Shown piece by piece: positions 39,489-48,204 of a stretch of DNA of 64,000 nucleotides. A program made the position numbers and the translations under genes. This DNA comes from Candidatus Kinetoplastibacterium crithidii (ex Angomonas deanei ATCC 30255) (GTDB lineage Bacteria > Pseudomonadota > Gammaproteobacteria > Burkholderiales > Burkholderiaceae_B): contig NC_019815.1 of NCBI RefSeq assembly GCF_000319225.1, forward strand, positions 496,001 through 560,000, written 5' to 3'. Position 1 is the stretch's first letter, and the number at the start of each line of letters is the position of its first letter. The notes under the pieces were generated by a model. It was not told the origin of the DNA and searched no databases. It saw only the letters and a program-made list of their open reading frames with translations.

Positions 39489-41045
39489 TTATCGAGAAGT
39501 TATTTCAGAAATAGAAACATCATCTGCTAATACCGGCCCTTTTCTAATAGCATTCAACATAACTTTAAAACCCAATATAAATAAAACTGTATATATTAAT
39601 AAAAATATTGCCAAGCTAATTGAAAGGTCTAAAATAGTCAAACCAGAAGCGGCATAACAAGTAGGAAGAACTCCTTCAATAACCCATGGCTGCCTACCAT
39701 ACTCTGCAACTAACCAACCACAGTCTATTGCGACCCAAGGAAGAGGTAAAGTAAATAATGCTAATTTCAAAAGAAATTTAGATTTACAAAGTTTGTTCTT
39801 CCATGATAGCCATAAAGATACTGAGAATAAAACTATGAAATAAAAACCTAACAACACCATAATTCTAAAGGCATAGAATAAATAAGTTATACCACCAGGA
39901 ATTACATAAGAGGCAGCTTTATCGATATCTTCGTCTGTTATATTATTAAAATCTGATTTATAACGCTTTAGCAAAAGACTATATCCAAGATCATTCCAAT
40001 GAGCATCAAATATTTTCCTAGCTTCATCATCTTGAGGATTAGATCTAATTTTTTCAAGTGAATTATACGCAAGAAGACCATTTTTTATTCTAATCTTAGC
40101 TAACTCTACCAAATCATTAATACCAATTAATTTTTCATCTAACGAGCGAGTTGCTATTATACCCATCAAGTATGGGATCTTGATCTCAAAGTCATTCTTC
40201 TTTTTTTCTGCATTAGGCCATGCCAATAAATTAAAACCAGCTGGAGCAGGCTCAGTTTCCCACATAGACTCAATAGTAGCAAGCTTCATTTTCTGATGAT
40301 CACTAGCTAAATAACCGCTCTCATCACCTAATATAACTGCTGATATAGAACCACAAAAACCAAATGCTACAGCAACAGCAATAGATCGCTTAGCGATATC
40401 AGTATATTTATTTTGTAATAAATACCATGCACTAATAGCAAAAACAAATACTGCACCAGTTATATAACCAGCGCTAACAGTATGCACAAATTTTGACTGA
40501 GCAACAGGATTAAGAAGAACCGCAGCAAAATCTGTCATTTCCATACGCATAGTATCTGGATTAAAAACAGCACCAACTGGATTTTGCATCCAAGCATTAG
40601 CAATTAAAATCCATAAAGCTGAAAGATTTGAACCTATAGCAACTAACCAGGTTGCTATCAAATGACTAATTTTTGATAAACGATTCCATCCAAAGAAAAA
40701 TAATCCTACAAAAGTTGCTTCTAAGAAAAAAGCCATTAAACCTTCGATAGCAAGGGGAGCTCCAAAAATGTCACCAACATAGTGACTATAATACGACCAG
40801 TTCATGCCGAACTGAAACTCCATCACCACACCAGTCGCAACACCAAGAGCAAAATTTATACCAAATAATGTCCCCCAGAACATCGTTATTCGCTTCCATA
40901 CTTCTTTACCTGTGATTACATAGACGCTTTCCATTATTGCTACTAATACCGACAACCCCAATGTTAAAGGGACAAAGATAAAATGATAAAAAGCCGTGGC
41001 AGCGAATTGAAATCTAGACAGGTCAACTACATCAATATCAAACAT
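39489..41045 (-). CDS. cydA: Cytochrome bd ubiquinol oxidase subunit I
   Basis: This subunit carries hemes b558, b595 and d. The start ATG at 41045 has AAGGGG eight bases upstream and begins MFDIDVVDLSRFQFAATAFYH, aligned with the family; a start ten codons earlier is less likely. 518 residues. Heme ligand His21, GRQPW in the C-terminal half, and a long Q-loop like that of the E. coli L-type are present. This is the only terminal oxidase seen in the window. Confidence 0.96.
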   Translation of the reverse strand: MFDIDVVDLSRFQFAATAFYHFIFVPLTLGLSVLVAIMESVYVITGKEVWKRITMFWGTLFGINFALGVATGVVMEFQFGMNWSYYSHYVGDIFGAPLAIEGLMAFFLEATFVGLFFFGWNRLSKISHLIATWLVAIGSNLSALWILIANAWMQNPVGAVFNPDTMRMEMTDFAAVLLNPVAQSKFVHTVSAGYITGAVFVFAISAWYLLQNKYTDIAKRSIAVAVAFGFCGSISAVILGDESGYLASDHQKMKLATIESMWETEPAPAGFNLLAWPNAEKKKNDFEIKIPYLMGIIATRSLDEKLIGINDLVELAKIRIKNGLLAYNSLEKIRSNPQDDEARKIFDAHWNDLGYSLLLKRYKSDFNNITDEDIDKAASYVIPGGITYLFYAFRIMVLLGFYFIVLFSVSLWLSWKNKLCKSKFLLKLALFTLPLPWVAIDCGWLVAEYGRQPWVIEGVLPTCYAASGLTILDLSISLAIFLLIYTVLFILGFKVMLNAIRKGPVLADDVSISEITSR

Positions 41046-41692
41046 TAAATCGCCCCTTAATACAAAGATAAGCAAATAGATTTAGATAAAAATAGCAAGT
41101 TTGCTAAAACCTTGTCTTAAAAACAAATTATTTAACAAAATAAAAACAATTCACTTTAAAACCGTAATATTATAGCTCACCTTGCAAAAGACTAATAATA
41201 TTATGTTGTCTTATGACAATATATTAGAATAAAACTTCATATTTAAATACAAAAATAAATTAGATAAGCCATAACAAATTTCACTAAATCACATAAAAAC
41301 TTGAATAACTACTAAAGGACAAAGTAGTCGCTGTATCAAATCAAGAGAAATGCTGATAATATCCATACAATTTAATATAGTAGCTAAGGATTTGATTTTT
41401 TAAATTAATCAAAAAAATTATATATTTTAAATAAAAGATAAATAAACAACAGACCATTGTTGTCAATGGTTATTTACAATGCAAATTAAATTACCATAAA
41501 TAAAATAATTTCAGGTCATCAAATACAATAATAAAAGTTCAATAAAAAACCAGATAGAACTATTTCTTCTAAAAAAATTAAATGCTGAACATATTAATGA
41601 TGATAAATCTTTGATAAAATATCTGACTTAGCTATAAAAAGAAAACTACTAAATATGTAAAACTCTATAAAATCACAAATGATGGTTTAAAC
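41046..41692. other. Large AT-rich intergenic region (647 bases)
   Basis: This stretch separates cydA (leftward) from lptC (rightward). It has no open frame of useful length and no RNA gene was recognised. In relatives the genes kdsD and kdsC lie upstream of lptC; I could not recognise remnants of them here. It must contain the cydA promoter. Confidence 0.5.
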
Positions 41693-41941
41693 ATGGCAGC
41701 AACAAGAACATTAATGATTATATTATTACTAATCAGTTGGTCTCTGCTCTCTGAATACAACCGTATAGAAACAGAAGAAAAAAACTGCAAACAAAAAGCT
41801 GTAGGCACAAACTTTAAAATCATAAAAACTGATTCTGAAGGACATATCAAAAAAGTATTAACAGGAGATAGTATTACACAGATAAATAACAAAGATATTG
41901 AAGCTATAAAACCTAATATTAATATTTCAAAAAGATCTTAA
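41693..41941 (+). CDS. lptC: Truncated LptC-like protein
   Basis: LptC is a bitopic protein linking LptB2FG to the periplasmic LptA bridge. The 82-residue product has one membrane segment (about residues 5-20) and one strand-rich part (NFKIIKTDSEGHIKKVLTGDSITQ) resembling the start of the LptC domain. The family is about 190 residues, so more than half is missing. It ends one base before lptA. The identity rests on position next to lptA-lptB and this weak pattern. Confidence 0.6.
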   Translation: MAATRTLMIILLLISWSLLSEYNRIETEEKNCKQKAVGTNFKIIKTDSEGHIKKVLTGDSITQINNKDIEAIKPNINISKRS

Positions 41942-41942
41942 A

Positions 41943-42401
41943 ATGTCCGATTGGAACGTTACTAGAATCAAGTATTGTTCTATTTTTTTATCAATAACTA
42001 GCATTGTTTATATACTAATAAATGCTGCCATGGCTGCAAATATAACAATAAAAAATGAATGGCAAATTAATGAAACAATAATAGCGGCCAGTAGTTTTTA
42101 TTATGATAAAAATAAGAAATTATACAAATTTTGCAAAGATGCCACCCTATCTAATAATCTATTTAAGATTACAGCAGATGAAATTTTTCTTGATGACATT
42201 AGTCAAGTTTATGAGGCAAGGTCATTAAACAGCGTTGCTTTCTATTTATCAAATCAACTAGGATATGATCTAATAAATGGAATATGTAGTGATCTTAAAT
42301 ATAACAATGTTACAAATACACTATATCTAAGCGGCAAAGTAAAAATAATTTATCTAGATCTGCATATCGCGACGAATAAAGAGATAAATATTGTAAAGTA
42401 A
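41943..42401 (+). CDS. lptA: LptA-like periplasmic LPS transport protein, short
   Basis: LptA forms the periplasmic bridge for LPS. The 152-residue protein has a signal-like segment (about residues 10-31, ending INAAMAA) and a strand-rich domain with the repeating pattern of the LptA fold (ASSFYYDKNKKLYKF, ITADEIFLDD, LYLSGKVKII). It is very divergent and shorter than usual. Gene order lptC-lptA-lptB supports the assignment. Confidence 0.68.
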   Translation: MSDWNVTRIKYCSIFLSITSIVYILINAAMAANITIKNEWQINETIIAASSFYYDKNKKLYKFCKDATLSNNLFKITADEIFLDDISQVYEARSLNSVAFYLSNQLGYDLINGICSDLKYNNVTNTLYLSGKVKIIYLDLHIATNKEINIVK

Positions 42402-42463
42402 ATAATGAATTTTATTGAATACTAGCTACTATTCTTAACCCAGTATTATGAAAAATCCAACAT

Positions 42464-43219
42464 ATGAAAAATGATGATAGTAGAAAAATAAGAACTCTAA
42501 AGGCATCTAAACTAAAGAAAATTTATAATGAAAGAATTTCGGTTAATGACATCTCTTTAGAAATAAGCAGTAATGAAATTGTAGGCTTACTAGGTCCTAA
42601 TGGATCAGGTAAGACAACAATTTTCTATATGATTCTAGGACTAGTACCAGTAGATTCAGGCTTAATTGAAATTGATTCTACTAATATAACAAATTTTCCA
42701 ATACATAAAAGATCTAGAATGGGTTTATCTTATTTACCACAAGAAGCTTCAATATTTAGAAACCTTAATGTAGAACAAAATATCAAAGCTATATTAGAAA
42801 TATCTAGCAATAAGAGCTTATCTAAGAATGAGATTAATCACCATACAGATTTATTACTAGAAGAATTGCAAATAACTAGATTACGTAAAGCGATGGCTCT
42901 CTCTCTGTCTGGAGGAGAAAGAAGACGTGTAGAAATAGCAAGAGCATTAGCAACAAATCCAAAATTCTTACTTTTAGATGAACCATTTGCTGGAGTTGAC
43001 CCTGTGTCTATTATCGAGATACAACAAATTATAACTTTTCTAAAAAACCGTGGCGTAGGAGTATTAATCACAGACCATAATGTAAGAGAGACACTGAAAA
43101 TTTGCAACAGAGCCTATATCATTAACAACGGGAAAGTTGTAACTAGCGGTAGCCCATCGGAAATAGTAACAAATCACTCTGTAATAAAAGTATACCTAGG
43201 AAATAATTTCCAATTATAA
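42464..43219 (+). CDS. lptB: LPS export ABC transporter ATPase LptB
   Basis: LptB powers LPS extraction with LptF and LptG. The 251-residue protein is a normal ABC ATPase: Walker A GPNGSGKTTIFYM, Q-loop YLPQEAS, signature LSGGERRRVE, Walker B FLLLDEPFAGVD and switch His in ITDHNVRE. Unlike lptC and lptA it shows no shrinkage. In relatives rpoN follows; it is absent. Confidence 0.95.
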   Translation: MKNDDSRKIRTLKASKLKKIYNERISVNDISLEISSNEIVGLLGPNGSGKTTIFYMILGLVPVDSGLIEIDSTNITNFPIHKRSRMGLSYLPQEASIFRNLNVEQNIKAILEISSNKSLSKNEINHHTDLLLEELQITRLRKAMALSLSGGERRRVEIARALATNPKFLLLDEPFAGVDPVSIIEIQQIITFLKNRGVGVLITDHNVRETLKICNRAYIINNGKVVTSGSPSEIVTNHSVIKVYLGNNFQL

Positions 43220-43719
43220 CATCGACAAGTTTGCCCATTTATTAAACTAATTAGTATATTGAATCATCAACACAAGTATATATAAAGAGAGAAAAAACAA
43301 ACTAAATATACAAATTAAATAAAACAAAAAATAATTTATCTTTTAACTTCTACAGAGAATATAGGATATATGTTTGACATAATACTACCAATTAAAAATA
43401 TTAAACTCCTCAACAAACAACAAAAAAATCACTTAAAATAGCCAGAATGCTTTCAAAAAACAATAGAATTACTAAAGTCACCAATTCTTACTCAGTATTT
43501 ACATAAGAAAAACAGCTACACAAATATCAATGCAATATATAACTTATGTTATCATAACCATCTTATATTTTTATATATCCTTTGATTTCTTCATAGGGCC
43601 TTCAAAATCAATTTCCTTGTTAATCAAAAGCAAGCAATCACTAAAACAATCGAAGGGAAAATATATCTATTTCCATTCTTTGCAAAAAAATCATAATTTT
43701 TTTAAAAACTATTAAGAAT
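43220..43719. pseudogene. Gene graveyard between lptB and hprK, possible ptsN remnant
   Basis: In relatives rpoN, hpf and ptsN lie here. The 500 bases hold no intact gene. Reading from ATG 43371 gives a PtsN-like start (MFDIILPIKNIKLL) before a stop, and near 43590 another frame gives FDFFIGPSKSISLLI, loosely like the PtsN stretch FDAPDGKPVSLLF. The match is weak and other readings fail, so this is only a suggestion. Confidence 0.3.
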
Positions 43720-44655
43720 ATGACAATGCTTACACTAAAAGAAATAATAACTGAAAATAATGAAGAGATTGGATTCCAATGGATAACTGGACAAGAATAT
43801 GAAAAAAAATATATATCATATGGGGACAAGGCTTCAGCAACAAGCCTCATAGGACATTTAAACTTAATTCATCCTTCTAGAATCCAAGTATTAGGAAATG
43901 AAGAACTTGAGTATTATACTCGACTAGATGTAAACAGAAGACTATATATCATTGAGGAATTAGCCACTGGGAATGTTTCTGCAATATTAATAGCAAACAA
44001 TTTGCCAATACCAAATGACCTAATAGAAAAATGCTCCTATTATAAAATACCATTGTTATCTACTAAAACTGATACTGCTCAATTAATAGACTTATTGCGA
44101 TCTTATATAGACAAAAAACTAGCACCAACTGAGATAATACATGGTGTATTCTTGGATGTGTTTGGAATAGGAGTGTTAGTTATAGGAGAATCAGGTCTCG
44201 GAAAAAGTGAACTTGCCCTTGAATTAATTTCAAGAGGTCATGGCTTAATTGCAGATGATGCTGTAGAGTTATTTCAAATTGCACCAAATTTTATAGAAGG
44301 AAGATGTCCCTCACTTTTGCAAAATCTATTGGAAGTTAGAGGTTTAGGATTGCTTGATATAAAGACTATATTCGGAGAAATCGCTGTTCGAAGAAAAATG
44401 CGTCTTAAGCTTATAGTACACTTGCTAAGAACTGTTGCGAATGATAACTATGAAAGGCTACCTCTTCAAAATAATATAACACAAGATGTTTTAGGAGTCC
44501 CTATAAGAAAAGTTATGATACAGGTTGCAGCTGGACGTAACTTAGCTGTAATTGTAGAAGCAGCAGTTAGAGATATGATACTCAAAATGAGGGGAATAGA
44601 CACTCTAAATGATTTTATAAATAGACAAGCTATAGCAATATTGAATAATAATTGA
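43720..44655 (+). CDS. hprK: HPr kinase/phosphorylase
   Basis: This bifunctional enzyme phosphorylates HPr on a serine and can reverse the reaction. The 311-residue protein has an N-terminal domain and a kinase domain with His141 in IIHGVF, P-loop GESGLGKS (156-163), the ISRGHGLIADDAVEL segment and the family signature LLEVRGLGLLDI. All motifs look intact. No ptsN or ptsH is seen in the window, so its substrate must lie elsewhere or be lost. Confidence 0.95.
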   Translation: MTMLTLKEIITENNEEIGFQWITGQEYEKKYISYGDKASATSLIGHLNLIHPSRIQVLGNEELEYYTRLDVNRRLYIIEELATGNVSAILIANNLPIPNDLIEKCSYYKIPLLSTKTDTAQLIDLLRSYIDKKLAPTEIIHGVFLDVFGIGVLVIGESGLGKSELALELISRGHGLIADDAVELFQIAPNFIEGRCPSLLQNLLEVRGLGLLDIKTIFGEIAVRRKMRLKLIVHLLRTVANDNYERLPLQNNITQDVLGVPIRKVMIQVAAGRNLAVIVEAAVRDMILKMRGIDTLNDFINRQAIAILNNN

Positions 44656-44686
44656 TATATAATTAAATCTTAATTAATAATATCAA
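44652..44686. terminator. Weak hairpin between hprK and ogt
   Basis: Two nested inverted arms pair (44652-44658 with 44680-44686, and 44660-44666 with 44670-44676) between two converging genes. The stem is all A/T. It is a possible shared terminator. Confidence 0.35.
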
Positions 44687-45198
44687 ACTTCATATTTTTT
44701 TCTGCAATATGCATATGATATAAAATTCTCTCTATATAATAGAACCTTTTTTCGCCATAGTCCTTGTGCAAAACCTTTCAATTGATTATTCTTCCCAATA
44801 ACACGATGACAAGGAATGAATATCACGATTGGATTTTTAGAAATCGCTGTACCTACTGCTCTATATGCTTGATTAATCCCTATATTTCTAGCTATATCAC
44901 CATAACTTACAGACATACCAAAAGGTATAGTACTTAAAGATTCCCATACCTTGTTCTGAAAAGAAGTTCCATACGGCTTCAACGGCACACTAAAGCTAGT
45001 TCTATCACCTAAAAACCATTGTTTCAATTCTAAAATAGCATGATCTAATAAATTATCTTCTTGTATTCTTATCATAGAATGATCTTTAATCTTTTCAGAT
45101 TTTGAATCTAAAAAATAAGCTCCAACAATACTGTTTTCAGAAGAAACTATTCTTATGGGCCCCAAAGGAGTAAAGTCATCTTTATAAAACTTATACAT
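44683..45198 (-). CDS. ogt: Methylated-DNA-protein-cysteine methyltransferase
   Basis: This protein takes the methyl group from O6-methylguanine in DNA onto its own cysteine and is then spent. The 171-residue protein has the active-site motif IPCHRVIG and the helix FQNKVWESLSTIPFG, SYGDIA, and AVGTAISKNP. It overlaps the end of rsmI by eight bases. It adds to ung and xth as DNA-repair genes retained here. Confidence 0.93.
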   Translation of the reverse strand: MYKFYKDDFTPLGPIRIVSSENSIVGAYFLDSKSEKIKDHSMIRIQEDNLLDHAILELKQWFLGDRTSFSVPLKPYGTSFQNKVWESLSTIPFGMSVSYGDIARNIGINQAYRAVGTAISKNPIVIFIPCHRVIGKNNQLKGFAQGLWRKKVLLYRENFISYAYCRKKYEV

Positions 45199-46129
45199 TT
45201 TTTGAAACTAATTTTATAGAATGTTCATAAAGTTTACTTTTAGAAACACCTGTTGTTTTGGCTATCACCTTAATTATGTCACTCAAAGATAATCCATCTG
45301 AGATTAAAGACAAGATATCATCATCGAAGCTACCAATTAATTCGTCATTATTATTATGATCTTGGCTCGAATGAATTATTACAACAAATTCTCCTTTATT
45401 GTCGTATTTTGTTGCAAATTTCTCAAGATAATGCTGCAACTGAAAAGTGGAAATTTCTTCAAATTTTTTTGTTAACTCTCTCGCTATTGTTACAAGTCTT
45501 AATGGACCGAAGATATCAAGCAGATCATTTAAACTACTAACTATCCTATGAGGAGAATCAAACATTACCAAAGGAATGTTTAGATTCTTATTTTTTTTAA
45601 AAAAGCTCAATCTCTGAATACGTTTAGTTGGGATGAATCCAGCAAAAAAATAACCAGGGTTCTCATAGTTTGTTATTCCAGCACCCATTAAGGCTGTTGT
45701 CACCGCACTAGCCCCGGGAATAGGCACAACCTTATAACCTTGATTTCTAACAAATTCTATAACTGTTGAACCAGGATCACTGATTACTGGAGATCCTGCA
45801 TCAGATACTAAAGCTACCCTATTACCTGATGATAATTCTTTACAAATTTTAACCGCAACTTCTTTCTCACTATATTTATGTGCAGAAATCAATGTTTTTT
45901 TTATCCCATAAAAATTAAATAAAATATTACTTACTCTAGTGTCTTCAACAGCTATCAAATCCATAATATTCAAACAAAATAAAGCTCTCAAAGTAATATC
46001 ACCGAGATTACCAATGGGAGTTGCTACTATGTATAAAACAGATCGTGGCCAGCTTTGTAAACTAATATTATCTAAAGAATTAACTATCTTACTTACATAA
46101 ACATCAGAATATTTTTTTTCACTTAACAT
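45191..46129 (-). CDS. rsmI: 16S rRNA (cytidine(1402)-2'-O)-methyltransferase
   Basis: This enzyme adds a 2'-O-methyl group to C1402 in the 16S decoding centre. The 312-residue protein has LYIVATPIGNLGDITLRAL, AVEDTRVS, ALVSDAGSPVISDPG and IPGASAVTTALMGAG, all in order. In relatives yraN and gmhA lie between it and the BON-domain gene; both are missing here, leaving 154 bases. Confidence 0.96.
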   Translation of the reverse strand: MLSEKKYSDVYVSKIVNSLDNISLQSWPRSVLYIVATPIGNLGDITLRALFCLNIMDLIAVEDTRVSNILFNFYGIKKTLISAHKYSEKEVAVKICKELSSGNRVALVSDAGSPVISDPGSTVIEFVRNQGYKVVPIPGASAVTTALMGAGITNYENPGYFFAGFIPTKRIQRLSFFKKNKNLNIPLVMFDSPHRIVSSLNDLLDIFGPLRLVTIARELTKKFEEISTFQLQHYLEKFATKYDNKGEFVVIIHSSQDHNNNDELIGSFDDDILSLISDGLSLSDIIKVIAKTTGVSKSKLYEHSIKLVSKNV

Positions 46130-46283
46130 AAACTTAGACTATATATTATGAAAACATAAAACAATAAATTTCATATAAATATTCAAACAAAACTATAATT
46201 AAAGAATTATTAGTTATAATCAATTTGAAAAGATTTATGACTAAATAAGTTTTAATAGAAATTACATATATGAAAATTACAAA

Positions 46284-46910
46284 ATGATATCAAACCAAAA
46301 CAGACTTATAAAACATTGTTTTAAACTATTTTTAACTTTAATTATAGCATCATCATTATCAGCATGTTCATTGATGCCAGTTATTATAGGAGGAACAACA
46401 TTAACAACTATATCATTAGTCAGTGATAGAAGAAATATGCTTACTCAAATTGAGGATTGTGCTTTAGAAATAAAAATAAACAATGCTATTAATAAAGCCT
46501 TAAAAAACAATAACTCTCAAAAATTTGCGATAAATGTAAAATCCTATAATAAAATGGTATTGATTACAGGATATGTAGAAAAATCGTCAGACATCGCACT
46601 TGTAGGCAAAAAATCTTCTTCAATTAGCAATGATATTATGATAATTAATCAATTGCAGGTTAGAAAACCTACCAATTCTTTTGAAAGATCAAAAGAAAGA
46701 TTCTTAGCTTCAAAAATCAAAGCATCTTTATTAAGAAACAAGGATGTGCCATCTGCTACAATAAATATTATTGCTGATCAAAAAAGAGTATTCCTTATGG
46801 GAAGAGTTACTAGACTTGAAGGAGAAAAAGCAGCTCGCATAGCAGCTAATACTAATGGAGTAGAGCATGTTATCAAATTATTCGAATATATAGATAATAA
46901 AAATAAATAA
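46284..46910 (+). CDS. BON-domain outer-membrane lipoprotein (DolP/YraP-like)
   Basis: The 208-residue protein has a lipoprotein signal with lipobox LSAC (mature Cys28) and two BON domains (about residues 58-125 and 132-200; repeats such as MVLITGYVEK and RVFLMGRVTRLEGEKAARIA). YraP/DolP proteins help keep the outer membrane intact. Position beside rsmI agrees with relatives. The next gene is argB after 209 bases without another gene. Confidence 0.88.
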   Translation: MISNQNRLIKHCFKLFLTLIIASSLSACSLMPVIIGGTTLTTISLVSDRRNMLTQIEDCALEIKINNAINKALKNNNSQKFAINVKSYNKMVLITGYVEKSSDIALVGKKSSSISNDIMIINQLQVRKPTNSFERSKERFLASKIKASLLRNKDVPSATINIIADQKRVFLMGRVTRLEGEKAARIAANTNGVEHVIKLFEYIDNKNK

Positions 46911-47119
46911 TCCTTAACAAAAATCCCTCCGTCTTTGAAAACATTCAATATAATATTTAATATCCAAGGTGATTAATGTTAATATTAGTTTATAATAAAC
47001 ATGATATGGAGAATTAAATTCCTAAACAGAAAAATATTTTATGATTATGCAAGTATCTTAGATAAGTCATAAATTTCCATTAAACAAATTGATTTATTAA
47101 ATACTTATATCTTTTTATT

Positions 47120-48016
47120 ATGAATGATATCTATAATAACATGCACAAAATTTCCTCAGAAATAAAAGCCTGTATTCTCTCTGAAGCGCTACCATATATT
47201 AGAAAATTCCATGGAAAAACCATAGTAATTAAATATGGCGGCAATGCAATGACTGATAGTAATCTACAAAGAAGCGTAGCAAACGATCTAGTGCTTCTAA
47301 AACTAGTAGGATTAAAACCAGTCTTAGTACATGGTGGCGGACCTCAAATTGATAATGCTCTTCTTAAAATAGGCAAAAAAGGTTCTTTTATAGAAGGGAT
47401 GAGGGTTACAGATTCTGAAACAATGGAAGTTGTTGAATGGGTGCTTGGTGGTCAAGTTCAACAAGATATTGTAATGATGATTAATGAGTTTGGTGGTAAA
47501 GCTGTAGGATTAACAGGTAAAGATGGAACATTAATTCAAGCAAGAAAAAAACTTATTCCTAGTAAAGAAGATGTCAGTAAATTTCTAGATCTAGGATTTG
47601 TTGGAGAAGTTGATAAAATTGACACCTCAGTTGTAAAAGCATTACAAAATGATCAGTTTATTCCAGTAATATCACCCATTGGTTATGGAGAAGATGGAAC
47701 TGCTTATAATATTAATGCTGATCTTGTTGCTGGCAAACTTGCAGAAACATTAAAAGCTGAAAAATTAATTATGATGACTAATACAAGTGGCGTTCTAGAT
47801 AAAAATGGAAAACTGTTAAGAAATCTTACAGAGATAGAAATTGAACGTTTGTTCAATGATGGCACAATTTCTGGCGGAATGATGCCGAAAATATCATCTG
47901 CACTAGAAGCAACAAAAAACGGAGTTAATTCCGTTCATATAGTAGACGGCAGAGTACATCATTGTTTACTTTTAGAATTATTAACTGATCAAGGAGTAGG
48001 TACCATGATTTCATAA
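47120..48016 (+). CDS. argB: Acetylglutamate kinase
   Basis: This enzyme phosphorylates N-acetylglutamate on the way to ornithine and arginine. The 298-residue protein has [36 protein letters not shown] and [14 protein letters not shown]. The motifs are intact. Trypanosomatids with symbionts obtain ornithine-pathway steps from the bacterium, which fits retention. A weak hairpin (48008-48034) overlaps the stop codon. Confidence 0.96.
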   Translation: MNDIYNNMHKISSEIKACILSEALPYIRKFHGKTIVIKYGGNAMTDSNLQRSVANDLVLLKLVGLKPVLVHGGGPQIDNALLKIGKKGSFIEGMRVTDSETMEVVEWVLGGQVQQDIVMMINEFGGKAVGLTGKDGTLIQARKKLIPSKEDVSKFLDLGFVGEVDKIDTSVVKALQNDQFIPVISPIGYGEDGTAYNINADLVAGKLAETLKAEKLIMMTNTSGVLDKNGKLLRNLTEIEIERLFNDGTISGGMMPKISSALEATKNGVNSVHIVDGRVHHCLLLELLTDQGVGTMIS

Positions 48017-48034
48017 ATAAGTATTTTATGAAAT
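48008..48034 (+). terminator. Weak hairpin at the end of argB
   Basis: Perfect ten-base arms (48008-48017 and 48025-48034) enclose a seven-base loop, but no T run follows. It overlaps the argB stop codon. Low certainty. Confidence 0.3.
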
Positions 48035-48204
48035 TTGCTTAGCATTATGTTAGTAAAATAAAATTTCTTAGATATATATTTATCAACTTGTTTTGATTAA
48101 TATCAATAAAATATCTAAAAAATTTCTGTCAGAAGTATTAAAATTAGTATTTTAATTGTTGATTTTCTTTTTAAACTTAAATTAAGCTGTATTGGAGAGT
48201 AAGT

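Noticed and set aside
43530-43715. A 61-codon hydrophobic open frame before hprK
   Set aside because: No start signal, no recognisable family, and it lies in a decayed spacer; it may be a piece of a ptsN remnant but not a gene.
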